Below are positions 34,890-46,200 of a stretch of DNA of 64,000 bases, in pieces. The notes under the pieces are model-generated. The model saw nothing but the letters and a program-made list of their open reading frames with translations, did no database searches and had not been told where the DNA came from. The DNA is from Aquila chrysaetos chrysaetos (lineage: Eukaryota; Chordata; Aves; Accipitriformes; Accipitridae), in the NCBI RefSeq assembly GCF_900496995.4, contig NC_044009.1:8154001-8218000 (forward strand). The letters run 5' to 3'. A program made the position numbers and the translations under genes. Every line of letters begins with the position of its first letter. The stretch's first letter is position 1.

Positions 34890-37800
34890 TCACTTGGGGT
34901 TGGTGAGCTCCTCAATCGCTCTTCGCAGCTGCAAGGGGACAGAGGAGGTGGGATGGGGGCTTGTCCCCTCCTTGTCCCCCCCACTTATCCCCCCCTTTGT
35001 GACCCCCTTGTCCGTCCCCCCCCCCTCACCTCCACCCGGCTGACGGCTCCCACCAGCTCCCCGAAGCGAGTGACGAAGATGCGCTGCAGCTTCAGCAGCT
35101 CAAAGAGGTGATGGGCCTTGGGGAGGTGACAATGGGGATGCGTGGGGACAAAGCCACCCCTGCCGCGTCCCCTCACCGTGACACAGAATTGGGGGTGGGT
35201 TGGTGGGTCCCAGCCCCCTCAGGACATGCGTGTCTCCCCCTCCACCCAAACCTGGTGCAGGGAGGTCCACGGCGAGAGCTGGAGCATGATGGGCTCGATG
35301 GCACAGTTGTCCCCAAGCGTCCCCATGGTGGTCAGCTTGGGGAAGATGATGTGTTAATTTTTGGGTGGAAAAACAGCTTTTTTGGGTGCAGTGGGGCACT
35401 CACCCCCCCATTTACCTTCTCCCCTGAGGGTGCCTGGGGATGCTTGTGGCTCTGGAGGAAGGCGACCAGCTGGGCTCTGCTGACGGTACCCACCAGCGTG
35501 GGTGACCCTGGAGGACAGGGACAAGCCTGATGATGTCCCCCCCCGGTCACAGTGATCCCTCCCCATACCCCATATATCCCACCTGCACTCTCCACCACAG
35601 GGTATTCGGCATTGACGGAGGCATCCAAGGCCACCAGCACCTCCTCGAAGCCACCACCCTTGGCCAAGGCCACCACCTGGCGCTCCATGAACTCTTCCAC
35701 CACCACTTGGTAGGAGCTGGTGACCCATAAAACCCCCAAATTTCCATAATTTCACAGCAAATAACCCCCAAATATGGGGTTATTGGCGGGGGGGGAGGAG
35801 GGAGAGCCTTACGCCATGTGCCGGCTGCGGATGCGAGGTAGGTAGGGCAGCTTCTTGACGATGATGGTGCCGTCGTAGAAGGATGGTTGATGCTTTTGAG
35901 TGATGGCATTAGCCACCAGCACAGCCAGGACAACGGGGAGGACGTGGCCCAGGTGACCGGTGGCCTCACACACCAGTAAAGCCGTGGAGATGGCGTGGGT
36001 CACTGAGCCCGAAAACGCAGCTGCGCCTGTCGTGGAGACCCAGGGAGGAGGGGGGAGGTCAGTGTATGGGTGGTGGGTGTCCTCCACCCATGGGTGTCCC
36101 TCCTCCCCACCAACTCACCGGCCAGGGCGTAGCCGCCAGGGATGATGTGGTGTGGGTCCCCCTCTGAACGGAGGCCCCGGGGGAAAAGCAGGGCGACCGT
36201 CTCCCCCAGCAAGCGCCCGATGGTGGCTCCTAAAATGGGGGGGGGGGACGGGGGAACGTGGGGGGGGAAACCCCAGCCCCCCCCCCCCCCCCCAAAATGG
36301 TGCCGCTGGAGGTGATGACCCTCCTGCGGCTCTCCTGGGGCTGGATGCAGCCCCCCCTGAGACTGAATGTGACCCCCCACCTCGCTCCTGGGGCTGGAGG
36401 CAACCCCTGTACCACCACCTCCAAGGGCTGGAGATGCAACCCTTATCACCACCTCCCCCAGGGCTGGATGTACCCCCTGTAGCCCCCACTCCAAGGGCTG
36501 GATGCCCCGCCTTTACCCACCCCCCCAAGGGCTGGATGGACCCCTAGAGCTGGCTGCCCCCCCCCATCCACCCCCCCTCCAGGGCTGGCTCCCCCCCCCT
36601 TGGTCCATGCCAGCAGATGCCCAGACTCACCGTAGATGAAGATGGGCATGAAGTAACCAGCAGGCAGGGGCAGGGTGGTGGCCAGGATCAGCATCCAGAA
36701 CTGGGGTGGGATCATTCCCATGGGGACACCATCTCAGGGAGGGGACACATAGGGACTGGGGCGGGGGGGGGGGGGTTGGCACAGCTACCTTCATCAGCAG
36801 GAAGAAGGCCAAGGTGCCGAAGATGGTGGCGGAGGGGTGGTACCATTCCTGCCAGAGCCCCTGAGGGTCCACGCCGGGGGGTTTGGCCACCGAGGAGGCG
36901 TTGGGGACCAGCACACCCCAAGTACGGTTGTCGAAGAGGGAGGTGAGATACTCCTTCATGGTGAGCTGGAAGGACAGACAGACAGACATCCTGAGCACCT
37001 GCTGGGACGTGCTGGGGTGCCCTGGGGAGCCCCATGCCCGCCCCCCCACTCACCCTGGAGGCCATCAGCTGCCCCAGCCCGGGCGGGAAGGTGATGGAGG
37101 CGAGGAGCAGCACCACCAGCACCGTGTAGACGGGCTTGCTGGAGGGGGGGAGAGGTGGGGCTGGGGGGCGTGGGGACAGACGGACGGACAGGGTACATGG
37201 GGTGGGCCCATGGACGACCAGGGGAGCCGTGGGTGGAACGGACATATGGATGCCCAGGGTGCATGGGGTGGACACACGGACGCCCAGGGTGCATGGGGTG
37301 GATGTGCAGGGTGCCCGGAGTGGACATATGGAGACGCAGGGTGCACGGGGCGGACACACAGACACCCAAGGTGCACGGGGTGGACGCACAGACACTCGAG
37401 GGTGCTTGGGGTTGATACACAGGATGCACGAGGTGGACACGCAGACGCCCGGGGTGCCTGGGGTGGAGGTGCAGTGTGCGCAGGGTGCGTGGCGGGGTAC
37501 ACACGAACAGGCAGGGTGGACACACGGACACGTAGGGTGCAGGGTGCAGACAGACAGACGCCCAGTACGAACTCAGTGGCCAGCAGCTTGGCTGTGAGCC
37601 GGTTCTCCTTGACAGCCGCCAGCAACCAGCGCTGGCAGAAGAGGTAGGCGCAGCCCACGAGCCCGCAGACAGCCCTGCGGAGGAGAGGGCAGGCAGGGGT
37701 ACAGGCAAGGGTACAGGCAGGGGTACAGGCAGGGTTACAGGCAAGGGTACAGGCAGGGCCCTCCTTACCCCAAAATTGCAAAAAAGAAAGTCTCCAGCAG

Positions 37801-39381
37801 GTCAAAGGGGAAATCAATCTTGAGGTCGCTCTTAAAAACAGCGGCGATGGTATCTGGGGGAGGGGTGGTAGAGGAATGAGTGCATGGTTTTGGGGGTGGG
37901 CACTCCAAAAATGCTACAGGGCCCCCCCCCCGGGGCGGGGGGGTAAAGGGGAAGGGCCACATCCTCCCGCCCTGCCTTGTTCACTGTTGAAGACAGCGAG
38001 GAGGCGAAACACGAAGGCGCCACAGGTCGCGGCAAAAAAGCCCCGCCAGTAATCCCGCACGGCAAAGTGGGAGGCCATCACCTCGATGCTGAAAAGCACC
38101 CCTGGAAAAATGAGGGGGGGGACTTTAGGGGGAGGTTCGGGGGTCCCCAGGGTGGGGTGGGGGGGGGTCCTCACCACTGATGGGTGCCCCGAAAACCGTG
38201 GCCACCCCGACGGCTTGTGCTGCCACCAGCATCTCGTTCTGCTTGAATTTGTTCTGGGGGGGTGGGGGGGTGGTGTTAGTCATAACCCCAATTTTGGGGG
38301 GGGGTGTAAAATAAAATACCCCCTAATTTTCAGGGGGGGGACGACATCCCCACCTCGTACTCCCTCGTGACCGAGGTCCGCATCTTCCCCAAATATGCCG
38401 CAGCCATGGCGGAGAGGTGGACGAAGGGACCCTGGGTGCCGAGTGGGGGGGGACACGGCGCTGAGCGTTCCCCCCCGCCACCATCACCTCGGCACCAAGC
38501 AAAACCGCCAGCGATGCCGAGAACCGGGGATGGCGGGAGATCGATCCCTTACCACTTTGCCAAGGAAAACGGTGCTGCCAGATGCCAGGGTGCAGGTCAA
38601 CCCCACCACCTTGGCTCCGAAATTTTGGATGGCCAGGTAGTCCTCCAGCACCACGCCGGTCAGGATGGTCTTCAGCTCCGGAATGCCAGAGCCTGGGGGA
38701 GGGGGGATCCAAATTTTAGGGGTCCCCCTGCTACAGGGTGTGGGGACGGGAGTTTTGGGGAGCAAGGGAGGTTGGGGTGCAGCCGGCTCACCTCCTGAGT
38801 ATGGGGTAATGCTTTGGGAGAAGCCAGTGGAGAAGGCCGCCAGTGCCATGGGGTACATGGTCCACGAGAGGTACTTGAGCACCAAGATGTCACCGACCTC
38901 TTGGTAAAGCCACCGGTGGGCTGGAGAAGAAGTGACAGGAGGGGAGAAGCACCCCCACCCCCAAAAAAGACTCCCCCCATCCTTGTTGAACCCCCAAATG
39001 CCATGTGAAGCTCCCCCCTCCCCACGGGACCCCCTCATTTACCCTCGTAGAGCCTGACAACGAGGAGGTCCATCACGAAGCTGATGGTGGCCATGAGGAC
39101 CCCCAGGATGAACAGGAAATACCAATCCTCTCCGACGCGGAAAAGCTGTTGCTTCACCCGCTCCAGGCACCCTGCAGGGCAGTGGGAGAGGGCAATGGGG
39201 TGCTGACCCCCCCAAAAAAACCACCCCCCACCCCCGAGGGTCCCCCCTCTTTGGGGGGGGTGGGTGTCTCACCTCGGAGCCTCCTCCGGGCTTTGGGGCA
39301 GGGTCTCCAGCTCTTCTCTGACACCAGCACCCTCTCCTCCTCCTTCTCCCCCGGCAGCCCCCCGGGGACGGGGCGCTCCAT
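34890..39381 (-). CDS. CLCNKB: Kidney-type chloride channel ClC-K (CLCNKA/CLCNKB pro-orthologue), complete
   Basis: ClC-K channels, with the subunit barttin, carry Cl- across the basolateral membrane of the nephron and inner ear. Nineteen coding exons (5' to 3'): 39273-39381, 39043-39171, 38792-38920, 38553-38692, 38354-38431, 38175-38253, 37976-38101, 37769-37853, 37573-37674, 37054-37138, 36789-36965, 36631-36700, 36119-36229, 35813-36026, 35583-35716, 35416-35507, 35252-35335, 35030-35116, 34890-34928; total 689 aa (human 687). Selectivity-filter motifs: GSGIP (123-127) and GKVGPFVH (167-174), with valine at the position of the gating glutamate of other CLCs, as in all ClC-K. C-terminal cytosolic CBS domains follow [12 protein letters not shown]. 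The exon 7 donor reads GC, not GT. CLCNKA versus CLCNKB cannot be decided; one copy is expected outside mammals. Confidence 0.95.
37150..37565. repeat. Minisatellite, unit GGGTGCATGGGGTGGACACACGGACGCCCA, ClC-K intron 9
   Basis: The 434 bp intron between coding exons 9 and 10 is almost wholly made of a roughly 30 bp repeat with the core GGACACACGGAC. A similar core builds the large satellite at 53.9-56.9 kb in this window. Confidence 0.85.
37688..37758. repeat. Short tandem repeat GGTACAGGCAGG, ClC-K intron 8
   Basis: Six copies of a 12 bp unit (GGCAGGGGTACA/GGCAAGGGTACA) fill the 94 bp intron. Confidence 0.85.
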
Positions 39382-39930
39382 CCCAGGGATGTTTTGGGGG
39401 ACAGGACCCCCCCTTTTTTTGGCACCTCCTTACCAGTCCTCCGGCCTCAGCCTCCGCTGCTGGACTGAGTTTGCAAATGAGCTCATTAAAAACGACCTTG
39501 ACAAAGCCGACGGACCCGCTCGGGCCGGAGCAAGCCGGGTTTCCCCCCCGCCTCCACCCCCGCCACCTCCAAGCTCCCAATCCCCAAGTACATCCCGGGG
39601 CAGGGAGTATTTAATAAGTATTTTAATTAATTATCATTATTATTCCTTAATAATAGGCAGGAACGCCGGCATCGCATTCCACGGCGTTGCGGAGGGGGGG
39701 GACAGAGAGGGGAAATTTTCCACCATCTCCGGCGCAAGACCTAAATTTAGCCCGTTTTACGAGAGGTCTGGCAGGCAGCCAGGAGCCTTAACAAGGCTTT
39801 AAAAAGCTCGTCAAGCCACCCCCCCTCCGAAATAACCAGCCTTCGCCAGGAGAAGGACGAAGAAGGGGGCTTCGCTCTTCCTCCCCAGCGGGAGCTGGGG
39901 GTCAGAGGTGGTGGTGAGGGGAAGCAGTGG
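39382..39930. promoter_or_regulatory. Shared upstream region of ClC-K (-) and HSPB7 (+)
   Basis: The two start codons are 549 bp apart and divergent. The interval holds an A/T-rich patch (39605-39656) with TTAATAATAG at 39647-39656, an exact match on the minus strand to the MEF2 consensus YTAWWWWTAR. A TATA-like TTTAAAAA lies at about 39798, 130 bp before the HSPB7 start. MEF2 control would suit a heart and muscle gene such as HSPB7; that link is inference. Confidence 0.5.
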
Positions 39931-41037
39931 ATGAACGTGAAATCCTCGGCTGCTTTCCGATCGGAGCGCAGCTTTCACCGGTCGGCGTCGCCCGCCGGCA
40001 CCATGGAGCTTTTTGGGAGCTTTGTCCGGCCCCGTGGCGAGACCTTGGGGTTCCCAGGTGAGTTTGGGGGAGGAGAGCACTGCGTTTTTAAGGTTCGGAG
40101 AGATAGCAAAGGGGGAAGTCGGTGATGCTTCTTCCCCTCCAGCACTGGTCCTGGGGGGTTTGGGAAACAGCCAGAGCTGTGGGAGAGACGTTGGGGGGAC
40201 CCCTGCCGAAATAGGGCTGTGACCCTGAGAAGTGTCTAGGGAGGGGACTCCCACTGAACCGTGGCTGTCACACACACACCCCCCCCCCGTCTCCGGCAGC
40301 TCGGCCCGGCAACACCGGCACGGTGAAGACTTTGGGTAACACCTATCAGTTCACGGTGGATGTCAGTGACTTTGCCCCCGAGGACATCATCGTCACCACC
40401 TCCAACAACCAGATCGAGGTGCACGCCGAGAAGGTGGGTGCTCCCTCCCTTCCCCACTCACCCCCAAAGTGTGGGGGACCCCAAAAGCCTCAACCAGGGG
40501 GATCCCCCAACTCCCACCTGACTTCCTAATGGCTCCGGCCATAACCCTAGTGGGGTTTAATTCACCATTTCCTCGTCTTTTCACCCTGTATTTTGCAAGA
40601 GTGAAGCCCACGAGACCCAACAAACTCATGCCCTGTAATCACCCTCCTCCTGGGGAGGGTGGGAACAGAAAAAAAAGCACCTTTGTCTTCCTGCTGATGT
40701 CACCCACATCCCACCTGTCCCCTTGGGGAGATCAATATTACCACCACACACAAAGCACAACCGCCAGCCTCACCCAAGGGCAGGGAACAATGAGCCCCTG
40801 TTCCACTTACACCCCAAAATCACCTCTTTTCACCCATTTTTTTTTTCCCAGCTGGCCACGGACGGCACCGTCATGAACACCTTCACCCATAAATGCCAGC
40901 TGCCTGAAGATGTGGACCCCACGTCGGTGTCATCCTCGCTGGGGGATGATGGCACATTGACCATCCGGGCTCAGCGACAGCCCGCCAAACACACCGAACA
41001 TGTCCAGCAAACCTTCCGGACTGAGATCAAGATCTGA
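39931..41037 (+). CDS. HSPB7: Heat shock protein beta-7 (cardiovascular small heat-shock protein)
   Basis: HSPB7 (cvHsp) is a small heat-shock protein of heart and skeletal muscle that binds filamin and thin-filament proteins and suppresses aggregation. Coding exons are 39931-40057, 40300-40433 and 40852-41037, giving 148 aa (human 170). The start fits the conserved N-terminus: [18 protein letters not shown] aligns with the human FRAERSFHSS segment. The human poly-serine tract after it is missing, which accounts for most of the length difference. The alpha-crystallin domain spans about residues 55-135 with [33 protein letters not shown] and the C-terminal [11 protein letters not shown]. The last motif replaces the I-x-I tail of other family members, as in human. 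Introns are short. Confidence 0.95.
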
Positions 41038-42890
41038 GGGATCAGGGGTCCCTTTTCCCCCCGCCTCCCTCGTTAATTATTTGGGTGATTTGGGAAGAAG
41101 GTGGGACGTGGGGTAGGGGACGGGAACACTCCCCCGTGAAGGGGGAGCTAAGGGGCCAGCGTGGAGAGACGCATCCCATCACCCACTGGAGAAACTCCGG
41201 AGGGGAGTCCTGGCTCTGGCAATTTTTAGTCGGTGAGGGTTGATGGGGAAGATCCGGTGTGCCAAGAGCCCTGCTGGGAGCAAGGAGCGAGGTTCCCTTC
41301 CCCGACCCTCTGCTGGAGGTTGTCTCTGTATATACAGCTTGTGATAAATTATTGAGAACGCCTGACCACTGCTTCCTCTGTTTTTTAATGTTTTCTTGAT
41401 GCTTTTCTCCCCAAAAGGGCTGTGGGGTCAGCCTCAAGGGGTGTCTCGGTAAAAGGTACCACGAGCGATTCCTCCTTCCCAACAAAACCACGGGTGAGGA
41501 GCCGCCCCGGCTCCCCTCTGGTGCCCACGGCCCTGTTTATTTCCAGCCTGGGGTGACTCATTTCTTCCCCGCTGCTCTATTTCTGAGCCATTCCCTCAGC
41601 TGTTCGGTCATCAGCCCACCTGGAAGGTCACCAAATCCTCCTCCTCCCGTCGCCCACCCAAACCCATCGCCTTCAGGGAAGCCCTGAGCACTGGCAGGAG
41701 CTGGGATGATGGTCCCAGCCTGCCTGTCAAACTGGCTTCTTTTTGGGGGCCAAAAAGCTCCCCCGAATCCCCCCCCCCAAGGGCCTGGCTCCATCTCCCT
41801 GTGTGTACAAACAACAGCGAGGCACCCGTTTGGGGCAAGCGGCTGTTTATAGCTACGACACGCCGTCCAGCTCGTGTTGCTGCTCAAGCTTTGAGGTCAG
41901 CTCGTCCCCGCTTGTCCCCTAACGACTCATGACTTGCATTAACACACCTGCAGTGTCAGGGATGCACACAACCACACACGGCTCTTCCACCGTCTCCTCG
42001 GGTGGTTTGTCTATTGGCACTGCTGCTCACTCAGGGGACTCTACCGCAAGACCCTGCGAGAAAAAATGTTTCAAAGTTATTTAAAAAGCTCTTTAATAAC
42101 CAGCAAGGATTAGGAAATTGGAGCTATGGAGGCGGGGAGCAGCGGCGATACCCTGTCGTTGATCCTCTGCGATAGGATGTGTCTGCTCTGCCCCAAAATG
42201 CCACCCCTGGGTGCCCAGGGCACCCCAGCACCCAGCGAGCCACAGTCTGCGGTCACCGATTGCCATCTAGTGGTGACAGGCTGGCGGGTGGCCCTCACCC
42301 ACGAAGCTCCAGCAAAAGGAGAAAAAAAACAAACCCAACCTTTTTCTCCCCAAACCCAGCTTCTTTTGCACAGGGGAGATTTCCCAGCCAGGGAGCGGGC
42401 AAAGGGACAGCTCAGAGCCCCAGCGCCAAACAAACCCCGCAGCTGCCTTGCCCCACTACGGGCTCATTTTGGGCAGGCAGGCTGGGAAATCCAGCCTTAG
42501 CGGAAAACAGGTTGATAGGAATATTACGCTTTTGGGGCTGCCTGCTCTCCAGCCGCCTGCCTGCACCTGCCCAAACTCACTGGTACCTTGCAACGCACAC
42601 CATCAAATGGCCACCTTCAAAGCCACATAGGGCTCCTCACGCCACCTGGCCCTGCACATCCACCTGAGGGGGCTTGCCCACGCAGAGGGCCCACCTTGGG
42701 CAACATCGAGACGACCACGCTGGGCCTGTTCCCTGTGGAGAAATCCAGCTGCCATCATGGCGGCTGCTCCATGCCAGGGCCTACTGGCATGCCTGGGGGT
42801 GTGAGCAACCTTGGCGGGGGTGGGGGGACCGAAGCCCTCAGGGGCACACAGTGTAGTGGAGCAGGGCCCTTTGCCCCTCACGGAGCCGTA
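41038..42890. other. HSPB7 3' UTR and intergenic interval, no further gene seen
   Basis: Downstream of the HSPB7 stop I see no canonical AATAAA nearby; a GATAAA variant at 41343-41348 in an A/T-rich patch is the best candidate end. The rest to about 42.9 kb has only short open frames without recognisable protein content. Human SRARP/C1orf64, which sits here, was not recognised. Confidence 0.5.
42261..42273 (-). promoter_or_regulatory. CTCF-like motif CCACTAGATGGCA
   Basis: The minus strand reads GTCACCACTAGATGGCAATC, which contains CCACTAGATGGCA, close to the CTCF core CCASYAGRKGGCR. It lies between HSPB7 and the ZBTB17 CpG island, a plausible insulator position. Binding is not shown by sequence alone. 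Confidence 0.5.
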
Positions 42891-42899
42891 GAACCGGCC

Positions 42900-43200
42900 C
42901 CTCACAGCATCCCTCCTCCCGCCATCCCCGCACCGTCATGGCGGCGCAGCTGAGGAGAGGGGAAGGGAGGGGGAGCGGAACAGAAGGCGGTGCCACGTGA
43001 CCCACGTCCCCGCCCGCATCTACGCATGCGCAGTCGCCGCGCTGCTCCGCGCATGTGCGGTGGCGCCGTCGGTGGGCGGAGGAGGTGGGGGGGGGCGACG
43101 CCGCTTCCGCCCGGTGCCAAGATGGCGGCGCCCTTTGTCTGGTCGGTGTCACGGTGAGCGCTGCGGGCGGCGATGTGAGGCCCCCGCCGGGCCCGGCATG
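42900..43200 (+). promoter_or_regulatory. ZBTB17: CpG island promoter and probable first exon of ZBTB17
   Basis: Dense CpGs surround CGCATGCGCA at 43023-43032 (NRF1-type) and a second partial copy at about 43050. CCAAGATGGCGGC at 43117-43129 is a perfect YY1 site of the kind that sits just downstream of transcription starts. It is followed by a strong donor, TCACG|GTGAGC, ending a likely first exon at 43153. The coding exons begin 4.4 kb later. Exon 1 limits are inferred. Confidence 0.6.
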
Positions 43201-46200
43201 GCAGGTAGCGGTGGGGGTGGCGAAGGGGAACCCGGGGAGGGGCTGGAGGGCCTGAGGAGGGGGGACCTTGGGCGGAGACGGGGGCTGGGAGGGGAAGGGG
43301 GCTGCGGCCCAGCTGGCTGCTTGGGGGGTCCTCCCCAAAAAGGAGCCCTTTTGGGGGGCACCCCGGTGTGCGACCCCCGGTTTTTTTGAGGGGAGGCTGC
43401 GTGGGAGTTCCCCCGTCCCTTTAGCACCTCAGGGGGGCCTGTGGCAGCTCTTTCCCCCCGGGTTTGCGCCCCCCACTCCGTGTGACCCCCCTTCAGGCCG
43501 CTGCCGGGCCCTGCGCTGAGGCCTAGGGCGGCTGTCGTGAGGGGAATGGGGGGCTGCTGGTGCTTGCAGGGGTCCTCGCCAGCCCACCCTCACCAGGGTG
43601 TCCATGTCCACTGTGGGAGACATGTGTGTGTTCCCTGCCCCCCGGAGCCACGGGGTGATTTGGAGTGAGGTCAGGAGCGAAGCCCTGTCCCCCCATGCGT
43701 GGGGCAGCCACCATCCCCTCAGGATACGGTAAGACGTCTGCCGGGGACGCGGCCCTGGCAGCCAACACGGCGTGAGACGAGTCCCTTGACACCACATAAG
43801 CTGTCTACCTGCGCATCAAGGACGTCACCAATAGAAGAGTGGAGAAGACTTCAAAGTATCATGCAGCAGCTCAAGGAAAAAAAAGGGTGTTTCCTCATCT
43901 TCTGGCATCTTTTTTTGGTGTGATGACAGCCCGTACTGGCTGTACGTGCCCTCTGCGGGCGTCACTTTTCAGGCACGGATGACGCATTTCGTGGACAAGC
44001 CGCGTTTCCTTAATTGCATTTCTGCATCAGAAGCTTCTGCCAAAATTTCAGAGAATGGGCAGTGTTCTGAAGGCAGGTTTTTTGCAAGAAGATGAAGGTT
44101 TTGTAGTTCATCATCCGGATGCCGCAGAAACGGGTGGTTTTCACGGCACAGCTCAAGGTCTGGCGATGTCTCGGTGGCCCCGCTGGCTCTTTGCCTGCTG
44201 CAGCCCAGGGCTCCGGTTACCTGTGGGCAGCCCTGCCTGCACAGCCACATCAGGAGCTGCATGAGTGTATCCTTGGGCCTGAAAACTAAATAACCAAGGG
44301 ATCTACAGGGTGTCTGTTCGCTGGGGGGGGGTCCAGAGCATCTCTGCTCATCTCACTCCTCATGTCTTTCTCCTTTTAGTTCCTCTTCACCATGTTTTTT
44401 TCCTGCCTGTCATCATTTGTGATTATTTCCCCCCCACCCTTACTTGAGCTGAACATGAGCTCAACTTCTGGTTTTACTGCTGACCCCAAACTCCAGAGCC
44501 CTTTTCTATTTCATAATTAGTCTTACTAGCACATCTGTACCTTGAATGCTCTGGTCAGATCAGCTCTTAACTTTATTTTTTTAACTGAAAATGTTGCAGA
44601 ATCAGTTACTGGAAATGAGGACAGACTCCTCTTCGCAGAGACTGAAAGGATTAGGGCTGCTTTGTTCCCCGAGCTGACACACAAGAAGGGAGATGACGGT
44701 AGGCAGAAAGTAAACCCCCTCTTCCTTTTTATCTTCTCAGCATAAGAATGGATGGCTGGATGGTGACAGTGTTGAAAGGCGATATTTAAACCACTATTTT
44801 TTTCCAATTTATTGAGGCTTTGGGGTTTTTTTAATAGGTAGACACTTGGGTGGCAGGTACAGGGAGAGGTTCATGTCATTAATAAGCAAAAGAGCTTAAC
44901 GGAGCTCGTGTGGGAAGCTCCCTGGGACCGTAGCCGCTGTATTTATCTCTGCGAGCACATGCAGCAGGCGTGGGTATTCTCATAACAAAGCTTTTCCGTG
45001 ATTAATCGGGTAATGAGAGACTTGACAGCCATGTGAAGAGGGGAAGCGGCTGTGCCTCAGCGTGCCTCTGACGAGGTGAAATCGGGGGGTGCCCGGTCCT
45101 GGGCTGGTGACATCAGACCTTGGCGCCTTTGACACACGAGGTTTGGGTTTTAAAATGGAGCTTTTCATCCCGTTTCTTCCAGGATGGCTGCATAGAGACT
45201 GACTTGAGCACTGTGAAGAGGGAAAACTCCGGAGGAGAGCCGCAACGGTCTCACCCGCAGCCTTGGTCCTCCGGATATCTCCACTCCTTGCAGCGCAGGG
45301 GTGAGTTCAGGCATCGATCCTGATTTATCTTTGTTTTTCAGGCGAGGAGCTCTGACACATGTCCTCGGATCTTAAACAGCTGACAGCAATGGGTTCGCAC
45401 TAACAGGAGCTAATTTATTTAGCGGTCAGGTGGACCAGCAATGCCTGATCTGGCATTTGCCCTCCGTGGATCCATCCCCAGATCCATCCCCATTTCACTG
45501 CATCCCGTTCGGTCGGGGAAGGAGGCGGATCTCGGCACTGGAGCCGTGAACTGGCCCTGCCTAAGTGGTGGCAAGGAACCAAGTGGCATTTTGGGTGCAC
45601 TGTGGTTTTTTTGATCCAGATATTTGGGATTTTTAAGGCTTGGAGTCAGGGATTTTAGTGTACAAAGGTGATCTCAGCAGCTGGGGGACGTTGGGCACTG
45701 GGTTTGGATGTGAGGGCGATACGCAGCTCATCCCAGCCTCTGCCCCACTGTGCTCGCGTGCTCCAACGAAGCTGTAACATGACGTTATGGAGGAAACTGC
45801 AGAAAAGATGAAGTTTTTCAGGAGGAGTTGAGTTTCTTGGGATTTTGCGTTGGGTGTGAAGCTGAGGCAAGTCCAATCGGGGAGCGATAAAAATCATCAT
45901 TCAGATGCAAAGTGCCTCCTACAAATTACTGAAAATAGCCTTTTAGTGCATCAAACCATCATGATTTCTCAGGTCCTGCTGTGCAGAGCTTTCCGAGCAC
46001 GGAAGGCAGCATTATTTGTCCTGCTGGGAAAATACTTCCCTTTTTTTCCAGAGCTTCCTTTGCAAACGTTACAGGGTCGTATGTATGCGGGGGTTTAGAC
46101 AGATTTTGATACAAATACTGATTTTTCTGGCTCTCAAGGGATATATTTTGGGATAGGCTGTGGGCGTTTGATTAAAAACTACCCCATGTTTTGGAGAGCT

